A model generated the notes under the pieces. It made no database searches. It was not told the origin of the DNA and saw only the letters and a program-made list of their open reading frames with translations. A stretch of DNA of 50,811 bases from Acidimicrobiales bacterium (lineage in GTDB: Bacteria; Actinomycetota; Acidimicrobiia; Acidimicrobiales; MedAcidi-G1). Both the position numbers and the translations under genes were made by a program. Positions 25,217 to 32,679 of this stretch are shown one piece after another. The DNA is taken from contig JAKURY010000017.1 in NCBI GenBank assembly GCA_022452145.1, positions 1 through 50,811 of the forward strand, in the 5' to 3' direction. How positions within the stretch are numbered: the first letter of the stretch is position 1; each line of letters begins with the position of its first letter.

Positions 25217-26583
25217 GCCGCGTCTCCTTCAGAAGTATCCGAATCCGCAGCGGCAGGACCGGCTCCCCCGGGACGAGAATCGGATGCCGCCGAACCATTT
25301 CCATTCTTCGAGAACTCGGGTCCGGTCCTACGGTCGAGCCTCTCGGCCAGTGCCTCGCGCAGGATCCCGGCCACGGCGGACACCGGTGCCGCGTCGGCCA
25401 CGTCCTGGAAGAAGCCCTCGAGCAGGAGGCGCTCGGCGACCCGGGTCGGCACGCCCCGGCTCTCCAGGAAGAACCGCTGGTCCTCGTCGACAGGCGACAC
25501 GGTCGAGGCATGACTGCAGACGACGTCGTCGGTCTCGATCTCCAGGTTGGGCACGCTCTCGGCCCAGGCATCCGGGGAGAGCTTGACGTTCCGGTTGGTC
25601 TGGTGGGCCCTGGTGCGTACCGCCTCGGGGCGGACCCGGATGAGGCCCGAGTAGATCGAGTGGGAGGCACCGTCGAGAGCTCCCTTGAACAACAGATCGC
25701 TCGTCGTGTCGGGAGCCGCGTGCTCCTGGAATGTACGGAAGTCCAGCGTCTGGTCGCCTTCGCCGTAGTAGGCGGCGGCCAGCCGTCCCTCGGCCCCCCG
25801 CCCCACCAGCCGGCAGTCGATGCGGGTCCGGGCGTATTCGCCTCCGAGGCCGGCGGTGAACGCCTCGACGGTGCCCGACTGCCCCACCTGGAAGGCCTGG
25901 TGGGCCAGCTGCCACACCCGCGGGCCCAGTTCCTGGACCAGGGCGTGGCGGAGGTGGCCGTCCCGACCGACCGTGGCCTCCAGTACCGGGACGACCAGCG
26001 ATCCGACGTCGGTCGACGTGTGGAGCTCGACCACCGTCAGGGTCGCTCCGTCTCCGCACCTCACGATCACCCGGGGGAAAACCGCCGAGGCATCCGCATC
26101 GGTGAGGACGACGACCACGACGGGAGCATCCACCTGGACGCCGTCGGGCACCACGATGGCCACGGGCTCGGGCCCGTAGGCCCGGTTGAGGTGGCCGAAG
26201 AGGTCGACCGGGAAGTCGATGGCCGACCCGAGGTGGTCGGCACCGTCGACGAGGTCGGCTATGGGTCCGATGGTCACCCCGGCCTCGGCAATACGGGTGT
26301 CCAGCGTGTTGTCCACCACCCAGCCGTTCCGGATGACCACGACGCCTGCGATCTCACCGAAGGCCGACAGGTCACGCTCGACGAGGGTGTTCGAGGCGCG
26401 CTGACGCTTCAGCGGCGCGAACCCGTCAAGGTCGAGGTCGCCGATCCGGGAGTATCGCCAGACCTCTTCCTCAGGGCTGGGAGGATCGACGTCGTCCAGG
26501 CCGACAAAGGCCGTCCGACGGACCTCGGCTAGCCACTCCGGCCCGGGCAGTCCGGCCGAAACCTCTGCGGTGAAGGCTTTCAG
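25213..26583 (-). CDS. sufD: Fe-S cluster assembly protein SufD, start codon unusual
   Basis: Scaffold subunit of SufBCD. The C-terminal half has the SufD core: RTRAHQTNRNVKLSPDAWAE, LEIETDDVVCSHASTVSPVD and FFLESRGVPTRVAERLLLEG. The N-terminal region is also SufD-like (KAFTAEVSAGLPGPEWLAEV, then EEEVWRYSRIGDLDLDGF) and extends in frame well upstream of the first GTG (26340). No ATG, GTG or TTG lies between 26340 and an in-frame TGA at 26593-26595. The first candidate after it is CTG 26581-26583, preceded at good spacing by GGTGAGG. A natural-looking ATG (MSDTPRGSR) lies beyond the TGA at 26622. I annotate from the CTG, giving 456 residues. No sufB is adjacent. Confidence 0.85.
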   Translation of the reverse strand: MKAFTAEVSAGLPGPEWLAEVRRTAFVGLDDVDPPSPEEEVWRYSRIGDLDLDGFAPLKRQRASNTLVERDLSAFGEIAGVVVIRNGWVVDNTLDTRIAEAGVTIGPIADLVDGADHLGSAIDFPVDLFGHLNRAYGPEPVAIVVPDGVQVDAPVVVVVLTDADASAVFPRVIVRCGDGATLTVVELHTSTDVGSLVVPVLEATVGRDGHLRHALVQELGPRVWQLAHQAFQVGQSGTVEAFTAGLGGEYARTRIDCRLVGRGAEGRLAAAYYGEGDQTLDFRTFQEHAAPDTTSDLLFKGALDGASHSIYSGLIRVRPEAVRTRAHQTNRNVKLSPDAWAESVPNLEIETDDVVCSHASTVSPVDEDQRFFLESRGVPTRVAERLLLEGFFQDVADAAPVSAVAGILREALAERLDRRTGPEFSKNGNGSAASDSRPGGAGPAAADSDTSEGDAA

Positions 26584-26592
26584 GGCGGTACC

Positions 26593-26622
26593 TCACCGAC
26601 TACCCCTGGGGGTGTCGGACAT
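26593..26622 (-). other. In-frame ATG and early stop ahead of sufD
   Basis: ATG at 26622-26620 opens nine codons (MSDTPRGSR) closed by TGA at 26595-26593, all in the same frame as sufD. Either this is the original sufD start broken by a nonsense change or sequencing error, or it is a short leader peptide with reinitiation at the CTG 9 bp after the stop. Confidence 0.6.
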
Positions 26623-26669
26623 CTCGGGTGGACGGGCGGTCGTGGTTCGTGGGCACAGCCCGCGGACCG

Positions 26670-26699
26670 GGATTTACCCTACCGGCGTAGGTGTAATCC
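26670..26699. promoter_or_regulatory. suf operator palindrome 2 (upstream of sufD)
   Basis: GGATTTACCCTAC (26670-26682), spacer CGGC, GTAGGTGTAATCC (26687-26699); 10 of 13 positions pair. The layout is the same as palindrome 1 before sufC (13-4-13, outer GGATT/AATCC, inner CCTA/TAG). On the reverse strand it is followed by TAGGGT within the right arm, a possible -10, so a bound regulator would block transcription of sufD. Confidence 0.7.
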
Positions 26700-26727
26700 T
26701 CAGCGCCCTGGAACCCGCCGGGATCAC

Positions 26728-26775
26728 CCCCAGCCAGGGCACCAGTCAGCGCAGCAGTCAGAGCACCAATCAGGG
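26728..26775. repeat. 12-bp tandem repeat (x4) with in-frame stop codons after HTH gene
   Basis: Reading the reverse strand: CCCTGATTGGTG, CTCTGACTGCTG, CGCTGACTGGTG, CCCTGGCTGGGG (26775 to 26728). The gene's own TGA is in the first unit, and the next two units repeat TGA in the same frame; the last has TGG. The unit is four codons long, so the stop recurs in phase. Confidence 0.8.
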
Positions 26776-27081
26776 CAGGTGGAGGTGGCCGAGGCTCCCG
26801 GGCCGGATCTCGCAGGAGGCCTCATAGGCCTCGACATCACCCGACTTCAGCCTTATGACCCTTCCGATCCGAAAGGCGCGGAGTTCGCCACGATCGATGA
26901 GGCGGTAGACGGTCTTGGTCGCCACGCCGAGGCGGTGGGCCACCTCGTCGGTGCTCATCCAGTCAGGATGGCCACCGGAATCCACCCCGGTCCGGGCCGT
27001 TCCGTCAAAGCCACCGGACCCCGGGTCCCCGTCATCAGGGTGTCCACCTGCGGCCTCTGTGCCCACCACCCCTGCGATCAT
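26770..27081 (-). CDS. Small helix-turn-helix (excisionase-family/MerR-like) DNA-binding protein
   Basis: 103 residues. After a Gly/Asp-rich leader, the C-terminal 62 residues are a winged HTH: DWMSTDEVAHRLGVATKTVY, RLIDRGELRAFRIGRVIRLK, SGDVEAYEASCEIRPG, ending HLHLP. Proteins of this type are common single-domain regulators in actinobacteria and need not be phage excisionases; no integrase is near. The ATG at 27081 is preceded by TGTAAAAT about 7 bp upstream, so the transcript is probably leaderless; an internal ATG at MSTDEV is an alternative start. It is divergent from the membrane protein gene at 27169 and could regulate it. Confidence 0.8.
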   Translation of the reverse strand: MIAGVVGTEAAGGHPDDGDPGSGGFDGTARTGVDSGGHPDWMSTDEVAHRLGVATKTVYRLIDRGELRAFRIGRVIRLKSGDVEAYEASCEIRPGSLGHLHLP

Positions 27082-27168
27082 TCTGATGATTTTACATACC
27101 TTTCGACCCCCCGGTAGATCACACGGCACCATGAGTTCGGCGCTGGAGGGTCCGGACCCGCCGGCGGT

Positions 27169-27735
27169 ATGGTCGCCGTCGTGTCCACCAGGAAGATGCC
27201 GCACGTCGATACGGAGGCGGACGGGCAGGGACAGGACGGTGCCGGCCCACCCGACGGATCGGCCCCGGCAAGGTCGGACCGCGCCATGCGGGCCCGGATC
27301 CGCTCGGCTCCGACGGGTCCGGGTCGATGGACCGCTATCGCCTTCCTCACCACCGGTGCCGTCATCGTCGCGACCGCCGCCCTGGCCTTCTACCGGACCA
27401 CCGGCGACGAGGAGCCCCTCCCGGATCCGCCGCCGCTCGTCATGGAAGGCGGCCCCGTGGTCACATACATGGACAGCACGTACCAGATCGGCCGGCCGGG
27501 CGATGTCGCCGTGGTCCGGTCCTGCGAGGGTCGGGCCAAGGCATGGCTCCTCCGGCCGTCCACCGGGGCCATCTACCGGTTCGACTCGTGGGCCACCGAC
27601 GGGATGGCCGTCACCAGCCCCATCCGGACCGTCCTCGGCGCCGACCGGCTGCGGCTGGTCCGCAGCCTGGGGTGCACAGACGTCCACGTCGAGACCACCG
27701 ACGGGCGTTCCATACCTCTCACTGACGGATCGTGA
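27169..27735 (+). CDS. Single-pass membrane protein of unknown function
   Basis: 188 residues: a basic, disordered N-terminal region (about 50 residues), one membrane helix WTAIAFLTTGAVIVATAALA, then an external-looking domain with VVTYMDSTYQIGRPGDVAVV and ATDGMAVTSPIRTVLGADRL, containing two cysteines (SCEG and LGCTD) that could form a disulfide. This fits a type II orientation with the C-terminal domain outside. The last codons and TGA are the first unit of an 18-bp tandem repeat. A GTG at 27181 is an alternative start. No family recognised. Confidence 0.72.
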   Translation: MVAVVSTRKMPHVDTEADGQGQDGAGPPDGSAPARSDRAMRARIRSAPTGPGRWTAIAFLTTGAVIVATAALAFYRTTGDEEPLPDPPPLVMEGGPVVTYMDSTYQIGRPGDVAVVRSCEGRAKAWLLRPSTGAIYRFDSWATDGMAVTSPIRTVLGADRLRLVRSLGCTDVHVETTDGRSIPLTDGS

Positions 27736-27803
27736 GTTGCTGACGAATCGCTAGTTGTTAACCGATCCTGAGTTGCCGACCGATCCTGACCAGCGACGGA
27801 TCC
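27722..27803. repeat. 18-bp tandem repeat (x4.5) over the stop codon of the membrane protein gene
   Basis: Units: CTGACGGATCGTGAGTTG (27722), CTGACGAATCGCTAGTTG (27740), TTAACCGATCCTGAGTTG (27758), CCGACCGATCCTGACCAG (27776), then CGACGGATCC. The gene's TGA lies in unit 1. The unit is six codons, and units 3 and 4 repeat TGA in the same frame while unit 2 has CTA at that position. Confidence 0.8.
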
Positions 27804-27863
27804 CTACGACCCACGGCTCCCGACGGGGCCCTCCACCACCGCCCCGGGACTCCGACACCAGGC

Positions 27864-28400
27864 TCAGCGGGCTCGGGACCAGATGCCGTGGGGGGCCGAC
27901 GGGAAGAACGCCATGGTGCGCTCCTCCAGCAGCTCCATGCCCAGCCGTCGGGCTACGGCCTGGGATGCGCCGTTGTCGGGGAGGATGCACGAGAAGATCC
28001 GGTCCAGGTCCAGTTCCTCGAATGCGTACCGGATGGCCTCGGCACCGGCCTCCGTGGCGTAGCCCCTCCCCCAGTGGTCGGGATGGAGCGTCCAGCCGAC
28101 TTCCACGCCCGGCCAGTCCGGACGCTCGGGACGGTGGAGGCCTGCCCGGCCCAGGAAGACTCCCGTGGACCGCTCCTCCAGCGCCCACTGTCCGGTTCCC
28201 CGGAGCACCCACTGGCCCAGGAACCCGGCCATCTGCTGCCAGGCGTTGCTCCGGTCCAGGCTCTCCGGGAGGTGCAGCCAGCGTCGCACCTCCGGGCTGT
28301 CCAGCACGGCGAAGTAGTCGTCCACGTCATCGTCCCGGAATGGGCGCAGAACCAGGCGGTCGGTCTCGAGCGTCGGGCAGGCCCCGCGGTGGATCGACAT
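27864..28400 (-). CDS. GNAT-family N-acetyltransferase (RimJ/RimL-like)
   Basis: 178 residues. The N-terminus LETDRLVLRPFRDDDVDDYF is typical of RimJ/RimL-type GNAT proteins; the acetyl-CoA binding segment is VGWTLHPDHWGRGYATEAG (R/Q-x2-G-x-G/A form), and AFEELDLDRIFSCILPDNGA followed by SQAVARRLGMELLEE completes the fold. It would acetylate an amino group of a protein N-terminus or small molecule; the substrate cannot be inferred. It is divergent from the BCCP gene, 45 bp away. Confidence 0.9.
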   Translation of the reverse strand: MSIHRGACPTLETDRLVLRPFRDDDVDDYFAVLDSPEVRRWLHLPESLDRSNAWQQMAGFLGQWVLRGTGQWALEERSTGVFLGRAGLHRPERPDWPGVEVGWTLHPDHWGRGYATEAGAEAIRYAFEELDLDRIFSCILPDNGASQAVARRLGMELLEERTMAFFPSAPHGIWSRAR

Positions 28401-28445
28401 CGCCCCATCGTGGCATCAGCCTTCCGATGCTGGTGAACTCGGCCG

Positions 28446-28670
28446 ATGGCGGAGATCCAACTCGAGTCACCCGTGACCGGCGTGGTGTGGAAGGTCGTGG
28501 CAGGACCCGGCACCGTCGTGGCTGCCGGCGACACCATCCTGATCGTGGAGTCCATGAAGATGGAGATCCCAGTCGAGTCCCCGGAGGACGGGACGGTGAC
28601 CGTCCTGCAGGTGGGCGAAGGCGACCAGGTCTCCGAGGATGACCCGGTGGCCACCGTGGAGACAGCCTGA
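28446..28670 (+). CDS. Biotin carboxyl carrier protein (single biotinyl domain)
   Basis: 74 residues, just the biotinyl/lipoyl fold. The biotin site is VESMKMEIPVES, with the target Lys in the MKM motif; the second half EDGTVTVLQVGEGDQVSEDD is the symmetric partner hairpin. Such minimal carriers serve acyl-CoA carboxylases. The carboxyltransferase gene lies convergent, 116 bp away, so the two may form one enzyme with a biotin carboxylase encoded elsewhere. Its last codons and TGA are the first copy of a 36-bp tandem repeat. Confidence 0.9.
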   Translation: MAEIQLESPVTGVVWKVVAGPGTVVAAGDTILIVESMKMEIPVESPEDGTVTVLQVGEGDQVSEDDPVATVETA

Positions 28671-28757
28671 CGGCCTGATCCGGTTGCCATCATGGAGAAA
28701 GCCTTACGGCCTTACCCGATTGCCATCATGGAGTCAGCCTTACGGCCTTACCCGATC
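28650..28757. repeat. 36-bp tandem repeat (x3) over the BCCP stop codon
   Basis: Three 36-bp units begin at 28650 (GCCACCGTGGAGACAGCCTG), 28686 (GCCATCATGGAGAAAGCCTT) and 28722 (GCCATCATGGAGTCAGCCTT). Unit 1 contains the last codons and TGA of the BCCP gene; in units 2 and 3 the stop position reads TTA. Twelve codons long, the unit keeps frame, so loss of the TGA would add a repeat tail to the protein. Confidence 0.85.
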
Positions 28758-28786
28758 CCTGCCGGCGCAATACCGGGTGGCGAGCG

Positions 28787-30385
28787 TCAGGGCCGGTAGG
28801 GACTGCCCACCGGACCGGGAGTTCGCAACGGCGCCGCCAGGTTGGCGAACTCGCAGAGCAGCGGTCGTGTGTCGGCCGGATCGATGATCTCCTCGACTAG
28901 AAATGCCTCGGCGGTCCTGAATGGCGATCGCACGCTGTTGAGGCGCTCGGTGATCTCGGCCAGCAGGGCCTCGGGGTCGTCGGACGCCTCCAGGTCGGAC
29001 CGGTAGGCCGCCTCCACGCCACCCTCGACGGGCAGCGAGCCCCAGTCGCCCGAGGGCCAGGCGTAGCGGTACTGGAAGCGGTGCCCCGGAGAATGTGCTG
29101 CGCCGGCGACCCCGAACGCCTTGCGCACCAGCACCGAACACCACGGCACGGTGGCCTGGTAGACGGCGGCCAGAGCACGGGCTCCGTGGCGGATGGTGGC
29201 CTGCTGTTCGGCCTTGGTACCGATCACGAAGCCCGGGTTGTCCACCAGGTGGACGACCGGGAGGTGGAACGTCTCGGCCAGGTCGACGAACCGGGTGACC
29301 TTCTGCGACGAGGCGGCCGTCCAACCACCGCCGTAGTGGTACGGGTCGCCTGCCAGGATGGCCACCGGCCAGCCGTCCAGCCGTGCCAGGCCACAGACGG
29401 CCGATCGACCGAAGGACGCTCCGAGCTCGAAGAAGCTGTCCTCGTCGACCACCGAGTCGATGATCGACCGCATCCGGTAGACCTGCCGGCGGTCCCGGGG
29501 CACCAAGTCCGCCAGGTCGGCATCGGTGCGGTTCGGATCATCCGTGCACGGTCCCCGCTCTGCCAGCTCGTACACCGATGACGGCAGGTAGGACAGGAAC
29601 CTCCGGGCCCGCCCGAAGGCCTCCTCCTCGCTTCCGACCTCGTCGTCGATGCTGCCGTTCCGGGTGTGGATCCGGCTTCCCCCGAGGTCTTCCTTGTCGA
29701 CCTGCTCGCCACCCATGCGGTTGACCACCACCGGTCCGGCGGCGAAAAGGTGCGACATGCCCTTCACCATCAGCGAGTAGTGGCTGGTCACGGCACGGGC
29801 AGCTCCAAGGCCGGCCACGGACCCGAGGCAGAGTGCCACGGTCGGCACCACGGCCAGGTTGGCCACCACGTGTTCCCAACCGGGGTTCATCGGGACGTAG
29901 GTGCGGGCACCGCGCCCGTAGCCGCCGTCACCGCTGGAGACCTTCTTGGAGGGGTCGGTGTCCAGCGTCCTGACCGACCCGCCTCCGCCGGTGCCATCGA
30001 TGAGGCGGATGATCGGCAGCCGTAGCTCGCCGGCCATCTGCTCGGCCGCGATCTGCTTGCCGACAATCGCCGCGTCGGCCGCCCCGCCCCGGACGGTGAA
30101 GTCGTCGGCGGCCACCACGACGGTCCGCCCGTCGATCAGACCCCGTCCGAACACGAAGTTGGCGGCCCGAAGGTCGACCAGATCACCGTTCTCGTCGTAG
30201 GTGGGGCTGCCTGCGATCTTGCCAATCTCGTGGAACGACCCGTCGTCGAGCAGGGCCCCGATCCGCTGTCGCACGTCGAGCTTGCCCCGCTCGTGCTGCC
30301 GGGCGACCTTGTCGGCACCACCCATCTGCTCGGCCATCGCCTCGCGCTGGCGCAGCTCACCGAGTTCCGGTTCCCACTCCCCCAT
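28787..30385 (-). CDS. Acyl-CoA carboxylase carboxyltransferase (beta) subunit
   Basis: 532 residues, a full two-lobed carboxyltransferase that moves CO2 from biotin to an acyl-CoA. N-lobe: RQHERGKLDVRQRIGALLDD and VVVAADDFTVRGGAADAAIV. C-lobe: VCGLARLDGWPVAILAGDPY, LPVVHLVDNPGFVIGTKAEQ and the oxyanion-type RKAFGVAGAAHSPGH. The family includes acetyl-, propionyl- and methylcrotonyl-CoA carboxylases; the exact substrate is unclear. It may use the small BCCP encoded convergently. ATG 30385 is followed by WEPELGELRQREAMAEQMGG, usual for this family. Confidence 0.92.
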   Translation of the reverse strand: MGEWEPELGELRQREAMAEQMGGADKVARQHERGKLDVRQRIGALLDDGSFHEIGKIAGSPTYDENGDLVDLRAANFVFGRGLIDGRTVVVAADDFTVRGGAADAAIVGKQIAAEQMAGELRLPIIRLIDGTGGGGSVRTLDTDPSKKVSSGDGGYGRGARTYVPMNPGWEHVVANLAVVPTVALCLGSVAGLGAARAVTSHYSLMVKGMSHLFAAGPVVVNRMGGEQVDKEDLGGSRIHTRNGSIDDEVGSEEEAFGRARRFLSYLPSSVYELAERGPCTDDPNRTDADLADLVPRDRRQVYRMRSIIDSVVDEDSFFELGASFGRSAVCGLARLDGWPVAILAGDPYHYGGGWTAASSQKVTRFVDLAETFHLPVVHLVDNPGFVIGTKAEQQATIRHGARALAAVYQATVPWCSVLVRKAFGVAGAAHSPGHRFQYRYAWPSGDWGSLPVEGGVEAAYRSDLEASDDPEALLAEITERLNSVRSPFRTAEAFLVEEIIDPADTRPLLCEFANLAAPLRTPGPVGSPYRP

Positions 30386-30432
30386 GGTCCGTCGCTCCTC
30401 CCAGTGGATGCCGGTCTCGGTGAATGCAGGCG

Positions 30433-31626
30433 CTAGGCGGGCCGGAGCTCGGTCAGCGCCCGGACATTGTCCCGCAACACCAGCCGGCGATCCTCGTCGG
30501 AAAGGTCTTCCACCTCCGACAAGAAGTCCAGAGGGGCGGGCAGCCCTTCGATGTGCGGCCAGTCCGATCCGAAGATCACGTGATCGGCGCCCATGAGGTC
30601 CACGATCTCGTACACGTCGTCCTCCCAGAAGGGGTTCATCCAGACGTGCTCCCGGAAGAGCGCCACAGGGTCCTCGTCGTACCAGTGGGGGGACTTGTCA
30701 GCCTGCTGTCGCAACTTGCGGAACATGGGCGCCAGGTAGTCCGAGCCGTTCTCCACGCTGGCGACCCGCAGGTTCGGGAAACGCGTGTACATCTTCTCCA
30801 TCGACATGGTGATCAGCCAGTCGTGGGCGGCCCGCTCGATGCTGAAGGCCTTGATCGAGGGCCGGGACACCCTCGTCACCTTCGCCATCTGCGACGAGAA
30901 CCCGTCGTCGGCGTAACCCTGTGTGCTGTAGCCGCTGTCGCCGGCATGGATCACGACCGTGATGCCCGCATCGTTGACCAGGGTCCAGAACGGGTCGAAC
31001 GTCCAGTCGGCGGGCGAGCGTGGCCCGGCGGCGGTCTGCACGGCGGCCGGCCGCATGACGACGGTTCTGGCGCCGTTGTCCAGGCACCATTCGAGTTCCC
31101 GGACGGCGAGGTCGGGGTCGGCCAGCGAAAGGTACGGAGCGGCGAAGATCGTGTTCTCGTGGGCGAAGCCCCAGTCCTCCTGGAGCCACCGGTTGAAGCC
31201 GACCATGAGGGCGCCCACCGCCTCGGTGTCCTCCTTCAGGAGTTCCTCGTAGAGCACGCCGAGCGTGGGAAACAGCCACACCGCCTCGAGGCCCTGCGCC
31301 TCGACCGTCCGCAGCCGCGCCTCACGGTCGATGTACTCGGCGGGCAGCGGCTCCCGGTCGCGGAGGAGCTCGAGTGGGCTCTTGCCATCGGGGTTGCCAC
31401 GGAAGTACTGGTAGAGCGCCCCGGGCTTGGCGATCGGATCCCAGGTCGGGTTGACCACGGCGTGGCTGACCCTGCCGCCGACGACGTGGTACCTCCGCCC
31501 GTCCATCTCGCACCACTGGACGACCCTGGGCTGCATCTCAGCGGGCACGTGGCGGGTGAAGGCGTCGACACCCTCGTAGTAGTGGTTGTCGCAGTCGAAG
31601 GGCCGGTAGCCCAGGTCGTCGGTCAT
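30433..31626 (-). CDS. Amidohydrolase-2 family metal-dependent hydrolase
   Basis: 397 residues, TIM-barrel hydrolase of the aminocarboxymuconate-semialdehyde decarboxylase-related group. The N-terminal metal motif is degenerate (FDCDNHYYEGVDAF), as is common here; ITVVIHAGDSGY has the central His, and the C-terminal HVIFGSDWPHIEGLPAP has the catalytic Asp. I chose the ATG at 31626 (GGGGAG upstream) because the longer open frame adds a low-complexity N-terminus. Usually such proteins hydrolyse or decarboxylate cyclic or aromatic intermediates. It is divergent from the enoyl-CoA hydratase gene. Confidence 0.87.
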   Translation of the reverse strand: MTDDLGYRPFDCDNHYYEGVDAFTRHVPAEMQPRVVQWCEMDGRRYHVVGGRVSHAVVNPTWDPIAKPGALYQYFRGNPDGKSPLELLRDREPLPAEYIDREARLRTVEAQGLEAVWLFPTLGVLYEELLKEDTEAVGALMVGFNRWLQEDWGFAHENTIFAAPYLSLADPDLAVRELEWCLDNGARTVVMRPAAVQTAAGPRSPADWTFDPFWTLVNDAGITVVIHAGDSGYSTQGYADDGFSSQMAKVTRVSRPSIKAFSIERAAHDWLITMSMEKMYTRFPNLRVASVENGSDYLAPMFRKLRQQADKSPHWYDEDPVALFREHVWMNPFWEDDVYEIVDLMGADHVIFGSDWPHIEGLPAPLDFLSEVEDLSDEDRRLVLRDNVRALTELRPA

Positions 31627-31744
31627 CGGTAGCTCCCCGTAATGATCCGACGCAACCACCCGAGCGGTTCGCTGCCGGCCGGGCACGACAGTACCGACCA
31701 TCAGGGACCGGGGCCGAACGGGGCGCAGCACTAGGGTTCGTGCC

Positions 31745-32590
31745 GTGGCCGACCCATCAGCCGACGAGAGCGCCTACGAGGCCGCCTACGAGACGCTCCA
31801 CGTCACGGTCGCCGACCACGTGGCCACGGTCGTCCTGAACCGGCCGGAGGCGGCCAACGCCTTCACGGCCGCCATGCAACGGGAGTTCCGGGACCTCTGG
31901 GCCACGCTCAGGTCCGATGACACCGTCCGTGTGGTGGTGCTCACCGGAAGCGGCGATCGGGCGTTCTGCACCGGCATCGACCGTGACGAGCCGTTCACCG
32001 CCATGGAGGACTCCCCGGCGCTGTACGGCACATCCAACAACTTCATGTACGACGACCCCGGCGACTGGTTGGGGCCCAAGTCCAACGACCTCTGGAAGCC
32101 GGTCATCGGTGCGGTCAATGGCATGGCCTGCGGAGGCGCCTTCTACCTCCTCGGCGAGTGTGACGTGCTGATTGCCGCCGAGCACGCCACGTTCTTCGAT
32201 CCGCACGTCAGCTACGGCATGCCGGCCATCTACGAGCCAATGAAGATGCTCCCCCGCATGCCGTTCGGCGAGGTAATGCGCATGTCGCTGACCGGCAGCG
32301 CCGAGCGCATCTCGGCCGAGACCGCCCTGCGCATGGGCCTCGTCACGGAGGTGGTCCCGGCCGCCGAGTTGGCCGGAGCCGCTGCCCGCCTGGCCGCCTC
32401 CATCGCGGCCAACCCGCCGTGGGCCGTGCAGGGCACGCTCCGGGCCATCTGGGCCGCCCAGGACCTCGGACGCCTCGGTGGCCGCTCGGTCGCCACCGCC
32501 CTGCTCAGCACCGCAACCGACAAGGACGCACTGCGCTCAGGTGCCGAGGAGTTCACCTCAGGCAACCGGGTGGATCCTCGGATCCGCTGA
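31745..32590 (+). CDS. Enoyl-CoA hydratase/isomerase (crotonase family)
   Basis: 281 residues with GTG start. Crotonase landmarks: VVLNRPEAANAFTAAMQREF, the first oxyanion loop DRAFCTGIDRDE and the second IGAVNGMACGGAFYLLGECD. The catalytic-Glu region reads FFDPHVSYGMPAIYEPMKML, where the first Glu of classic hydratases is not obvious, so an isomerase or other crotonase reaction is possible. It stands alone on the forward strand and converges with the phosphotransferase gene. Confidence 0.9.
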   Translation: MADPSADESAYEAAYETLHVTVADHVATVVLNRPEAANAFTAAMQREFRDLWATLRSDDTVRVVVLTGSGDRAFCTGIDRDEPFTAMEDSPALYGTSNNFMYDDPGDWLGPKSNDLWKPVIGAVNGMACGGAFYLLGECDVLIAAEHATFFDPHVSYGMPAIYEPMKMLPRMPFGEVMRMSLTGSAERISAETALRMGLVTEVVPAAELAGAAARLAASIAANPPWAVQGTLRAIWAAQDLGRLGGRSVATALLSTATDKDALRSGAEEFTSGNRVDPRIR

Positions 32591-32679
32591 TACCGACAGG
32601 GTCGTTCCCGGGGCCGCCGACACCGGGCCGCGGGCCCTGGTGCGCAGACCCGGGTTCGGCTCGAGGGCGACCCCGGCCC

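Noticed and set aside
26593-26595. The sufD in-frame TGA read as selenocysteine
   Set aside because: It lies in a poorly conserved N-terminal leader with no role for Sec and no strong hairpin directly after it; a start-site or mutation explanation is simpler.
26770-27081. Prophage excisionase
   Set aside because: The HTH resembles excisionases, but no integrase, phage gene or att repeat is near, and such single-domain regulators are common in actinobacterial chromosomes.
28650-28757. CRISPR-like array
   Set aside because: The 36-bp units are directly adjacent without unique spacers and begin within a gene; no cas genes are present.
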